Under the pieces are notes generated by a model. The model saw only the letters and a list, made by a program, of their open reading frames with translations, made no database searches and was not told where the DNA came from. From UBA1351 sp964563505 (GTDB taxonomy: Bacteria; Bacillota; Clostridia; Lachnospirales; Vallitaleaceae), in NCBI GenBank assembly GCA_964563505.1, contig CAZLXW010000013.1, positions 6,547 through 70,546 of the forward strand: 64,000 bases of DNA, given 5' to 3'. Shown in pieces: positions 49,841 through 58,228 of the stretch. A program made the position numbers and the translations under genes. Position 1 is the stretch's first letter; every line of letters starts with the position of its first letter.

Positions 49841-51525
49841 TGAACACAGGGCAAATAGAGAGAGCGCCAACAGCTAGAGTTAGGGTAATTCCAGCTAGGA
49901 CAAGGACCCCTAGAGATGAAGAACACTTTGATGGCCAAAAGAAGCGAATCGGCGTTTATGTACGTGTATCAACAGATTCAGCCATGCAGGCCACCAGTTA
50001 TGACATTCAAGTATCCTACTTTAAAGAATATGTAGAGAAAAATCCAAACTGGCAGCTTGTAGAAATCTTTGCAGACGAAGGCTTGTCAGGCACCTCAACA
50101 AAAAACCGTGTTGAATTTAACCGAATGATTGAAAGGTGTAAAAACAAGGAAATCGACTATATCATAACCAAGTCCATCAGTAGATTCGCTAGGAATACCC
50201 TAGACTGCCTTCACTACATTAGAATGCTTAAAAATCTAGGCATTGGGATATTTTTCCAAAAAGAAAATCTCGATACATTGGACAGTAAGAGTGAATTATT
50301 TTTGACGATTTTATCATCGATGGCTCAGGAAGAGTCCCGCTCCATTTCTGAAAACACCAAGTGGGGAGTACAGAAAAGGTTCCAACAAGGGAAAGCTCAT
50401 ATCCCCACCACCTACTTTCTAGGCTACACAGAGGATGAAGATGGGAACATTATTATCGATGAAAAACAGGCTAAGGTTGTAAGGCGAATATACAAAGAAC
50501 TCCTTGAAGGTAAGGGGACACCAACCATTGCCAAGGGGCTGATGAAAGATAAGATTAGAACCGCCAGAAACAAGAAAACCTGGACTTCTGATGCTGTTCT
50601 CAAGATCCTTAAAAACGAAAAGTACAAAGGCGACTGCTTAGCACAAAAGACCGTAACCGTAGATTATCTCACCCATGAAAGGGTCAGAAACAAAGAGCAC
50701 CAGCCTCAGTACTATATAAGAAATCACCACCCAGCAATCATCAGCGAGGAAGACTGGGAAAAGGTCCAGGAAGAACTGACAAGACGTAACAAGATGCTAA
50801 GGGATCCAGATAATAAATACAGCATGACTTACAGCGGAGCGGCACCTTTTTCAAACAAGCTCTTTTGTGGGGAGTGCGGAAGGCCAGTTACTAGAAGGAG
50901 GCTTACCACCCACTTTGGAGAAGAGAGGATTCCAGCTAAGTTTACTGCTTGGCACTGCAGGGCAGCTTCCAAGAGAGACAAAGAGTTTACAGATTGTAGC
51001 TGTAGTTATATTTGGGAAGAAGAACTAGAAAAAGCTTTTATGAAATTACTCTTTGATATTAAGAAAGATAAAAACCGTCTACTGAAAGATGTTGAGCTTG
51101 CTATCGAGGAAGCCTCATTAACAGAAGAGGAAGAACGTAGGCTAAATGAACTAGGCATTCAAATAGAAAGAATTGCTGATAAAATAACGGAAATGGCAAC
51201 GAGAGCTTCAGGAGGAAATGAAGTTGTTTATGAAGCTACTATGAGACACATGATCTATGAGCAGGAAATCCTACAGATGGAGTACGATGGGCTAAATGAA
51301 AATAAAAAAGAAAGCGAATATCTAAAAGAGAATATTAAAATCTTACTTGAAGATTTAGAAAAAATAGAAGGCCAAGAGGAACCCTTTAATGAAGAACTTT
51401 TTAAGAGGACCGTAGAAAGGGGAACGGTATTTGCGAAGTGGCAGGTAGAGCTTCACTTAAAATGCGGAGTCTCCTACAAGGTATCTGTTAAAAGAAGACC
51501 ACAAAGGAGCAAAAAGGAAAAATAA
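49840..51525 (+). CDS. Large serine recombinase 2
   Basis: A 561-residue large serine recombinase with catalytic Ser44 in YVRVS, KSISRFARN near 112, a recombinase domain, a zinc ribbon (CGECGRPVTRR...C) and a coiled coil near the C-terminus. It overlaps the previous gene by one base (TAATG) and is likely co-translated. It resembles recombinase 1 in the catalytic core but not closely elsewhere. Confidence 0.95.
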   Translation: MNTGQIERAPTARVRVIPARTRTPRDEEHFDGQKKRIGVYVRVSTDSAMQATSYDIQVSYFKEYVEKNPNWQLVEIFADEGLSGTSTKNRVEFNRMIERCKNKEIDYIITKSISRFARNTLDCLHYIRMLKNLGIGIFFQKENLDTLDSKSELFLTILSSMAQEESRSISENTKWGVQKRFQQGKAHIPTTYFLGYTEDEDGNIIIDEKQAKVVRRIYKELLEGKGTPTIAKGLMKDKIRTARNKKTWTSDAVLKILKNEKYKGDCLAQKTVTVDYLTHERVRNKEHQPQYYIRNHHPAIISEEDWEKVQEELTRRNKMLRDPDNKYSMTYSGAAPFSNKLFCGECGRPVTRRRLTTHFGEERIPAKFTAWHCRAASKRDKEFTDCSCSYIWEEELEKAFMKLLFDIKKDKNRLLKDVELAIEEASLTEEEERRLNELGIQIERIADKITEMATRASGGNEVVYEATMRHMIYEQEILQMEYDGLNENKKESEYLKENIKILLEDLEKIEGQEEPFNEELFKRTVERGTVFAKWQVELHLKCGVSYKVSVKRRPQRSKKEK

Positions 51526-51604
51526 CCCCAAAAAGAATAGAAAAAAGTAAGTAAATGAAAATAACTTCTTTCATACCAGAGATAGTACTTGCATTATCTT
51601 TGGA

Positions 51605-51651
51605 CTAGAGCCATTAATAACATACCTGCTATTTTAGCAGGATCGCTCTAG
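51605..51651. other. Two-tier inverted repeat before the double recombinase gene
   Basis: CTAGAG (51605-51610) pairs with CTCTAG (51646-51651), and inside it CCTGCTA (51625-51631) pairs with TAGCAGG (51635-51641). A sequence just upstream, ACTTGCATTATC, also occurs at 48052. The element might be a recombination site or an RNA structure at the third gene's leader. Confidence 0.6.
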
Positions 51652-51668
51652 AGAAAGGAGTTTTTATT

Positions 51669-54600
51669 TTGGAAAGAAAAACAGTGGAAGTGCTGTGGCC
51701 TTCAGTGAAGGAAGAGACAGTTGAGAAAAAAAGTGAAAAGTTAAGGGTTGCTGCCTATTGTAGGGCGAGCGATATTTATGGCGATGACAAAAGGAGTTCT
51801 TTAGAAAACCAGATGGATTATTACTCAAAGTACATCCTCCAACATGAAGATTATAAACTGGTAGGCATTTACTACGATAGTGGCGTTTCAGGCATGACTG
51901 TACAAAAAAGACCTGGATTTAAAAGACTTATTAGACATTGCCTTGAAGGCCGAATTGATGTAGTAATAACAAAGAGCATCTCAAGGTTTTCTAGAAACTC
52001 CAAAGATTTGCTTGAAACTGTAGAGTTATTAAAAGAACATAATATTACTGTAATATTCGAGAAAGAAAAAATTGACTCCATGAAAACAAGGAACAAGTTT
52101 TTTCTTACAGCGTTATCAGCTGTTTATCAGCAAGAGTCATTAGAGATATCAGCAAATAATAAATTGAGTGCTGAAAACAGGAATAAAATGGGCAGACCGA
52201 TTTTCCGAAACCAGTATGGTTATCGAGTGGTTGAAATTGATGGAAGGAAGACTTTTGAGATTGTTGATGAAGAAGCAAGGGCGATTAAATATATATACAA
52301 AAGATTTCTTGAAGGTAACAGTACAACAAAAATTGCATTAGAACTCACAGAAAGTGGTATTAGAACGCCATCTGGCAATGAAATATGGCGAGGTACAAGC
52401 ATTAAAAATATCCTTACGAACAACAATTATTTGGGGGACCGGTTAACCAATGAGTATGTAAGTTTGTTAATGGAAAGAAGATACATTCGCAATGAAGGGC
52501 AGGAAAATCGGTATTATATTAAGAATACTCATCCTGCTATTATTGATGAAGAAGCATTTCATAAGGTGCAAGAAATGTTAGAAAGTAAGCAAGTGACCAG
52601 TAAACCTCCTATGAAGAATTATCCACTTTCAAAGAGAATAATATGTGCTTACTGTGGATGGCCATATTACCATAGCGAAAAAAGAAATAAACATCGTTGG
52701 AAATGCGGCTTAAAGGGTGAGCATGCTACTTTATGTGAGTCAAACTCTTTAGTGGAAACGACACTAAATGAAATGATGAAGCGGGCCTTGGATGAAAGAT
52801 ATGATTTTCAGAAACCAGGTGCTCTCAAACGATTAAAACAGGATCTTGAACGCCTTAATAATAACGACCGGTTTGAACTTCATCGGATGAGCAATTTGAT
52901 GAGTCTACTATCAGCAAAGGAAGAGTTGGCCATTTCAGAAGGAATAGAGAGAGACCTATTGATAGCAAAGGTGGAAAAAATAGAAAGTGAAATTCTAGCC
53001 TTTGAAGATTTAGCTTCAAAGATTGAAGAAGATAGAGTGTACAGAGAAAATGCCGTAGAAATGATTGTAAAGAGCAAGACTTTAGAAGACTTTATTAAGT
53101 CTTTAGACGCATCAATTCTACGGGCTTGGATTATGGAAATTAGTGTATTGACTAAGAATGATTTTAAAGTAAGGTGGTTAGATGATTCCTACGAAGAACT
53201 GGGTGACTATATTTCCATTAAGGAGAAAAGAAGTTTTAAGCTTAGCGAATCAAAAAAACAAAAGGCAGGAATAAGTATTTTTAGAGAAGTTGATAAAGAG
53301 CCTATCGAAGATAAAAAGACTGAGAAAAGAGATGATGAAAGGAGGAGTGAAGAAGTGGAAATCATCGAGATTCAAAATAAACCTTCCACAGAACTTATAG
53401 ATAAAATAAAGAAAAAATATAAAGAGAGCGCCACAGACATTTTAAAAATAGAACCGAAAAAAACTAAGAAGAAAACTAGGGTAGGGGTATATGCAAGAGT
53501 CAGCACCAGAGAACCAGATCAATTGGGGTCCTTAGAAGCTCAGGTCGCTTATTATACTTTTGCTTTGCTAAAGGACCCAAATAATCAGTTAGTGAGGATC
53601 TATGCAGACGAAGGTGTTTCAGGCACCAATGCAAAAAAACGATCAGGATTTCAGAAAATGATTAAAGACTGCGAAAATGGGAAAATCGATAGGATAGTAA
53701 CTAAATCAATATCAAGGTTTGCTAGGAATACTGTCGATGCCTTAGAGTATGTCAGAAAGTTAAAAGAGTATAAAGTTTCCATCTATTTTGAGAAAGAAGG
53801 AATCGATACGGCAAAAGAAGACGGAGAAGTGCTTTTAACTGTGTACAGTGCCTTAGCTCAAGAAGAATCAAGAAGCCTTGGGGAGAGTATTTCTTGGGGT
53901 AAAAAGGCACTGGCTAAAAGAGGCATAGTAAGACATAATGCCAGAACTTATGGCTACGATTTCAATAAAGACCGGAGTTGGTACATTGTTGAAGAAGAGG
54001 CGAAAGTAGTTAGATCGATCTTTGAGCGGTATATAAATGGAATAAGGACACCTCAGATTAGCAGGGATTTAACGATAGAAGGAATACCGACTATGAAGGA
54101 GGGATCTTCGTGGGATGCAAAGAGGATAAGTACTATACTCAATAACATAAGTTATACAGGAGACCTTCTCTATCAGAAAAACTATACAAAGGATACTTTT
54201 ACAAGCAGATCAAAACAGAACTTTGGTGAGGTCCCCCAGCTATTGATTGAAGATCACCACCCTGCGATTGTTGATAAAGCAATTTGGTATAAAGCGCAAA
54301 GTATCATGGAGAAAAGAAGAAATCCTAAAACGAATAGCAAAAGAAGTCATGATAAGGAAGAATTCTTTTCAAGGTTTATTTGCTCGAATTGTGGAAATTT
54401 TTATGCCCATGTGCTTTTGGTAACAAAACATAAGTGGAGATGCAAAGCTTCTTTAAAGAAAGAACCATTAGCTTGTTGCGATGCTGGATATATTGAAGAA
54501 CCGGAGATTATAAAACAATTTATGAAAATGCTAATTGAATGTAAAAAAGACAGTAGTTTTAAATCTCTTATCGAAGAAAAAATTGAAGAAAAAAGTTTAA

Positions 54601-54968
54601 CAAGAAATGAAAAACAGCTATTGTCTTATTTGGAGGAAGAGATTCAAAAGAGATATCAAGAGCTATACAAAGTAGTGGAGGCTGGAGGAAAATCAGGGGA
54701 AGATACTGTAGAAATTAAAAAGCATACAGACGGAATAATGGCAGTACAAGATAAAATTAATGAGATTATAGATAAAGAGGATGAGTATAAATTCCTTGTA
54801 GAGGAGAAGGAATGGCTCATGAAAGAGCTAGATAACCTTCCTGATAAGAAGAAATTGGATTATAGAAATGACATCTTCAAAAGAATAATAAAAGACGGTG
54901 TCATTTCATCTGATAACATTATTACTTTTAATCTAATATTTGGCATATCCAAAACTGCCAGCAAATAG
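51669..54968 (+). CDS. Double large serine recombinase (two complete modules fused)
   Basis: A 1099-residue protein that holds two full recombinases. The first has catalytic Ser34 (YCRAS) and a zinc ribbon near 325-365. The second has Ser612 (YARVS), KSISRFARN near 680 and a zinc ribbon near 895-940. Both end in coiled coils. At the join, AAAGGAGG (53338-53345) lies before an in-frame GTG at 53355, so the second half could also be made alone (537 residues). It starts with TTG after AAAGGAG. Confidence 0.93.
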   Translation: MERKTVEVLWPSVKEETVEKKSEKLRVAAYCRASDIYGDDKRSSLENQMDYYSKYILQHEDYKLVGIYYDSGVSGMTVQKRPGFKRLIRHCLEGRIDVVITKSISRFSRNSKDLLETVELLKEHNITVIFEKEKIDSMKTRNKFFLTALSAVYQQESLEISANNKLSAENRNKMGRPIFRNQYGYRVVEIDGRKTFEIVDEEARAIKYIYKRFLEGNSTTKIALELTESGIRTPSGNEIWRGTSIKNILTNNNYLGDRLTNEYVSLLMERRYIRNEGQENRYYIKNTHPAIIDEEAFHKVQEMLESKQVTSKPPMKNYPLSKRIICAYCGWPYYHSEKRNKHRWKCGLKGEHATLCESNSLVETTLNEMMKRALDERYDFQKPGALKRLKQDLERLNNNDRFELHRMSNLMSLLSAKEELAISEGIERDLLIAKVEKIESEILAFEDLASKIEEDRVYRENAVEMIVKSKTLEDFIKSLDASILRAWIMEISVLTKNDFKVRWLDDSYEELGDYISIKEKRSFKLSESKKQKAGISIFREVDKEPIEDKKTEKRDDERRSEEVEIIEIQNKPSTELIDKIKKKYKESATDILKIEPKKTKKKTRVGVYARVSTREPDQLGSLEAQVAYYTFALLKDPNNQLVRIYADEGVSGTNAKKRSGFQKMIKDCENGKIDRIVTKSISRFARNTVDALEYVRKLKEYKVSIYFEKEGIDTAKEDGEVLLTVYSALAQEESRSLGESISWGKKALAKRGIVRHNARTYGYDFNKDRSWYIVEEEAKVVRSIFERYINGIRTPQISRDLTIEGIPTMKEGSSWDAKRISTILNNISYTGDLLYQKNYTKDTFTSRSKQNFGEVPQLLIEDHHPAIVDKAIWYKAQSIMEKRRNPKTNSKRSHDKEEFFSRFICSNCGNFYAHVLLVTKHKWRCKASLKKEPLACCDAGYIEEPEIIKQFMKMLIECKKDSSFKSLIEEKIEEKSLTRNEKQLLSYLEEEIQKRYQELYKVVEAGGKSGEDTVEIKKHTDGIMAVQDKINEIIDKEDEYKFLVEEKEWLMKELDNLPDKKKLDYRNDIFKRIIKDGVISSDNIITFNLIFGISKTASK

Positions 54969-54978
54969 TCAAAACTAA

Positions 54979-55034
54979 AACCCACTGAGTCGCCTGATAG
55001 AAGTCATCAAGCTACTTGGTGGGTTATTTTTTAT
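54979..55034 (+). terminator. Terminator after the recombinases
   Basis: AACCCAC pairs with GTGGGTT around a long loop, followed by a T-rich run. It ends the recombinase operon and is the last element I would assign to the prophage. Confidence 0.75.
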
Positions 55035-55090
55035 TTCAAACAAACGGAGCGAAAACGGAAATGGTTCCGAATGTTGGATGGTTAATCACT

Positions 55091-55252
55091 TTTTAATAAT
55101 GGAACGATTTTCTTTACAAATAGAGAATAACGTGCTAAAATTAAAAAAAGATGAATATTGGCGTTAGAAACGGGCATAATGTTTTAATAATGGAACGTTA
55201 TTCTTTGAATATGGAGAAAAACATTCCAAAAGTAAAAAAAGAGGTGAGGAAC
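55091..55252 (+). promoter_or_regulatory. Duplicated promoter/operator of the second AbiE unit
   Basis: TTTACA (55113-55118) and TAAAAT (55136-55141) are 17 bases apart. A 16-base sequence, TTTTAATAATGGAACG, occurs at 55091 and again at 55182, and similarity continues for about 65 bases, so the whole promoter segment is duplicated with decay of the second copy. The repeats are good candidates for AbiEi operators. Confidence 0.7.
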
Positions 55253-56017
55253 GTGAATGTCTATACTGAACTAGCGAAATATCCTGTTTTCTCCATAGAA
55301 GATGTTAAGAAGCTTACTGGAAATGAGAAAACAGCTTATTCTCAGATGGACCGTCTAATGAAAAAGGGGCTTGTCAAAAAGATACGAAAAAATATCTACT
55401 CTGTAGTCAATCCAACAACAGGACAGGTAGTAGCTACTCGATATCAAATAGCCTGTGCCATAACTGACACTGCCTATATCTCTCACCACAGTGCCTTTGA
55501 ATATTATGGCCTAGCGAATCAAGTGTATTATGAGGTCTATGTTTCATCAGAAAATAAGTTTAATCATTTTGAATATGATAATGTAACCTACAAATATGTC
55601 GCTTCTAGAATGCAAGATGGAGTAGTGGAAGCTAAAAATACCACCGGTGTTAGAATGACAGATTTAGAGAGAACTGTGGTGGACAGCATAAGAGATTTCA
55701 ATAAAATAGGCGGCTTTGAAGAGCTGCTCAATTGCCTAGAAGGAATCCATTACCTAGATGAAAAAAAGCTAAAACACTATCTTTCTATATATGATACCCA
55801 GGGGCTTTATCAAAGAGTAGGATATCTTTTGGACCATTACAGAAAAGAGATGCAGCTTTCAACAGAGTTTATAGATTATTGTAAAAGCAAGATAGGAAAG
55901 AGTAGAAGGTACCTGGTTAGTGATTTAAAAGAAGAAAGCTATTATAACAACGAGTGGGAACTGATGGTACCGGAAGGGCTATTTGAAATAAATCAAGGAG
56001 GCGATATACTTGTCTAA
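55253..56017 (+). CDS. AbiEi-type antitoxin/regulator (second AbiE unit)
   Basis: A 254-residue protein with an N-terminal winged helix (FSIEDVKKLTGNEKTAYSQM) and the AbiEi domain (YISHHSAFEYYGL). In type IV systems it represses the operon and protects from the partner toxin. The start is GTG 55253 after GAGGTGAGG; a longer frame from 55151 runs through the repeat region. It differs strongly from the prophage AbiEi at 28504. Confidence 0.82.
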   Translation: MNVYTELAKYPVFSIEDVKKLTGNEKTAYSQMDRLMKKGLVKKIRKNIYSVVNPTTGQVVATRYQIACAITDTAYISHHSAFEYYGLANQVYYEVYVSSENKFNHFEYDNVTYKYVASRMQDGVVEAKNTTGVRMTDLERTVVDSIRDFNKIGGFEELLNCLEGIHYLDEKKLKHYLSIYDTQGLYQRVGYLLDHYRKEMQLSTEFIDYCKSKIGKSRRYLVSDLKEESYYNNEWELMVPEGLFEINQGGDILV

Positions 56018-56951
56018 TTACGATATTATATATTTAGGGAAAAAAGCAGAGGAGCTTGGCTTTGTCAGGGATACATTAGAAAAGGTGACAAGACTTGCAG
56101 ATATTTTGGAGTATCTTAATACAAATCCAATCTTAAAGGATAGTCTCGCATTAAAGGGTGGGACTGCCATAAATCTTACCATTTTTAATTTACCCCGTCT
56201 CTCGGTAGATATAGATTTGGATTATTTAATTACCAACAGCAGAGAAGAAATGCTTGAGAGCAGAGAAGTCATTAACACTACCATTGATCGCTATATGGTC
56301 TCCCAGGGATATTCAAAAAATCCTAAGACGAAGAATCCCCATAGCCTTGATTCTTGGGTTTATGATTACCTGGGAGCCAGTGGGAATAGAGATAACATTA
56401 AAATTGAAATCAACTACTCTCTGAGATCTCATGTACTTGAAGCCGAGGAAAGACCAATCATCACTGAGCATTTCTCAAGTGAATACAAGGTGAAGTCCTT
56501 AGCTCCAATTGAGATATATGGAAGTAAGATAAATGCACTATTAAGTAGAGCTGCAGCTAGAGATTTATATGATGCTAGAAATATGATCCACTTTGGGCTG
56601 TTTGACGAATCGGAAGAAGAATTGCTGAGAAAGTGCGTTGTATTCTATGCTGCAGTATCTGCTAAAGACATTAATAAGACCTTTGACACCAAGGCTATAG
56701 ATTCCATCACCCAAAGAAAAATTAAAACGGATCTCCTTCCAGTAATTAAAAGAAAAGATGATTTTGAGCTGGAATCAGCTAAGAAGCTTGTCAAAGAGTA
56801 CATTTCTGATTTGATGGTTCTTACAAAGGAAGAGAAGGAATTCCTGGATAGATTTGAAAATGGAGAATACGCTCCTGAACTCTTATTTGATGATAAAGAG
56901 ATTCTGGACCGTATAAAGAATCATCCGATGGCCATATGGAAAACTAGATAA
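56010..56951 (+). CDS. AbiEii-type nucleotidyltransferase toxin (second AbiE unit)
   Basis: A 313-residue nucleotidyltransferase of the AbiEii family. KGGTAINLTIFN and RLSVDIDLDYL (about residues 49-75) give the GG and D-x-D active site, and LYDARNMIHFG near 192 is typical. It overlaps AbiEi by 8 bases. It starts with TTG 56010 after AAGGAGGCG. Confidence 0.86.
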   Translation: MSNYDIIYLGKKAEELGFVRDTLEKVTRLADILEYLNTNPILKDSLALKGGTAINLTIFNLPRLSVDIDLDYLITNSREEMLESREVINTTIDRYMVSQGYSKNPKTKNPHSLDSWVYDYLGASGNRDNIKIEINYSLRSHVLEAEERPIITEHFSSEYKVKSLAPIEIYGSKINALLSRAAARDLYDARNMIHFGLFDESEEELLRKCVVFYAAVSAKDINKTFDTKAIDSITQRKIKTDLLPVIKRKDDFELESAKKLVKEYISDLMVLTKEEKEFLDRFENGEYAPELLFDDKEILDRIKNHPMAIWKTR

Positions 56952-56958
56952 ATCATGT

Positions 56959-57030
56959 AACCCGCCTAGATAGAATCTAGCTTCGGAAAAATGCCGAGCT
57001 TAGAGAGCATCTGAGCGGGTTATTTATTTG
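56959..57030 (+). terminator. Terminator after the second AbiE unit
   Basis: AACCCGC pairs with GCGGGTT around a structured loop with its own CTAGCTTCGG/CCGAGCTTAG stem, followed by a T-rich stretch. Confidence 0.75.
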
Positions 57031-57032
57031 CT

Positions 57033-57131
57033 TATATAATAGAAGGAACTTGAAACTTAAGTACATATATAATAGAAGAAACTCCAAATTCAAATCACTA
57101 TATAATAGAAGGAACTCGTTTATACATGCTG
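57033..57131 (+). repeat. Three 33-bp period repeats containing TATATAAT
   Basis: TATATAATAGAAG-AACT occurs at 57033, 57066 and 57099, exactly 33 bases apart, with variable bases between. Each copy holds TATAAT. The array may be a binding-site array or a degenerate promoter cluster. It has too few copies and too short a variable part for a CRISPR. Confidence 0.65.
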
Positions 57132-57205
57132 ATGTATAAGCATTTTAGAAGAACAAAACTAAAATAAGAAACGCTCAATAAAGAGTATATATGAATCAAG
57201 ATTAC

Positions 57206-57237
57206 AGCTCATCGCATTGTGGTGGGCTTATTTTTTT
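57206..57237 (+). terminator. Probable terminator upstream of the polysaccharide operon
   Basis: AGCTCATC pairs with GGTGGGCT (including G-T pairs) around a short loop, followed by TATTTTTTT. It lies ahead of the leader of the sugar transferase gene. Confidence 0.7.
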
Positions 57238-57339
57238 GTGCTTTTTTTGAGGAATTTCAAGATAGAGGCCTTTATTCGGGAGCATATAGCATAGTCAGAG
57301 CAGCAAAATCGGAATAAAAATGTACTAATTGGCTCTGGG

Positions 57340-57594
57340 TTATCCTTCTCGTATCATGGCGACGTGAGTATGGTGAAAGGATAAAGAGGCTGTAAGGTAG
57401 TAATAGCAAGGGTTTCAGCATAACTACCAAATGTACTAATGTTACAGAACCATTGCACGTAGTCTCATTCAATCAAAGCATACATTTATGCAAGATATAG
57501 TGTCGAATCAAGCGCGAAACACTACATATAGATTAAGAAAATCAAGGTGTTCTACACACCACAAACATACATAACCGAAGCAGGAGGAACTAAC
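57340..57594 (+). promoter_or_regulatory. Candidate structured leader of the polysaccharide operon
   Basis: No gene is visible here. TTATCCTT (57340-57347) pairs perfectly with AAGGATAA (57377-57384), with partly paired sequence inside. GGTAGT (57396-57401) pairs with ACTACC (57423-57428). A TAGTGT/ACACTA hairpin lies near 57500-57526. Polysaccharide operons in Firmicutes often carry antitermination RNAs; whether this is one is not established. Confidence 0.45.
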
Positions 57595-58218
57595 ATGGTT
57601 TACTTAAAAGTTAAAAGATTAATAGATATCATACTTTCTACACTTGGACTTATCATATTATCTCCTGTTTTTTTAGTACTCATTATAGCGATCAAGCTTG
57701 ACTCCCCTGGACCTGTTCTCTTTAAACAGAAGAGAGTTGGGATCCATAAGAGTCATTTTCATATATTGAAGTTTAGAACGATGAGAATTGATACGCCAAA
57801 GGACACGCCAACTCATCTGTTAGAGAATCCGGATCAGTGGATCACTAAGGTAGGTAAGTTCCTCCGTAAGACTTCTCTTGATGAACTACCTCAAATCATC
57901 AATATTTTCAAGGGTGAGATGAGTATCATTGGTCCTCGTCCAGCACTCTGGAATCAGTATGATTTGATTGAAGAAAGAGACAAGTACGGGGCAAATTATG
58001 TGCCGGTCGGACTTACAGGATGGGCACAGATTAATGGTAGAGACGAGCTTGAGATTGAGGTAAAGGCAAGACTTGATGGAGAGTACGCTGAGAAGATTGG
58101 GTTCATGATGGATATCAGGTGCTTCTTTGGTACGGTGATAAGCGTACTGAGGACTGAAGGTGTTGTTGAAGGTGGGACTGGGACGAAAAAAGCTGATAAA
58201 GAGACAGTGAAACATTAG
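57595..58218 (+). CDS. Undecaprenyl-phosphate sugar-1-phosphate transferase
   Basis: A 207-residue bacterial sugar transferase that starts a lipid-linked repeat unit by moving a sugar-1-phosphate to undecaprenyl phosphate. It has an N-terminal membrane helix (IILSTLGLIILSPVFLVLII), then the KFRTMR motif near residue 57, the DELPQIINIFKGEMSIIGPRP core and QINGRDEL. ATG 57595 follows GCAGGAGG; a frame from 57547 lacks that signal. First gene of the polysaccharide operon. Confidence 0.92.
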   Translation: MVYLKVKRLIDIILSTLGLIILSPVFLVLIIAIKLDSPGPVLFKQKRVGIHKSHFHILKFRTMRIDTPKDTPTHLLENPDQWITKVGKFLRKTSLDELPQIINIFKGEMSIIGPRPALWNQYDLIEERDKYGANYVPVGLTGWAQINGRDELEIEVKARLDGEYAEKIGFMMDIRCFFGTVISVLRTEGVVEGGTGTKKADKETVKH

Positions 58219-58228
58219 GGGTGAGTAG

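Noticed and set aside
7817..55090. Direct repeats marking attL and attR
   Set aside because: I compared the stretches around 8.2 kb and 55.0 kb by eye and found no convincing shared core; serine integrase cores can be as short as two bases.
57033..57131. A short CRISPR array
   Set aside because: Only three repeats with about 15-base variable parts, no cas genes, and imperfect repeats.
57250..57594. A JUMPStart/ops element upstream of the polysaccharide operon
   Set aside because: The characteristic GGCGGTAGCG core is absent.
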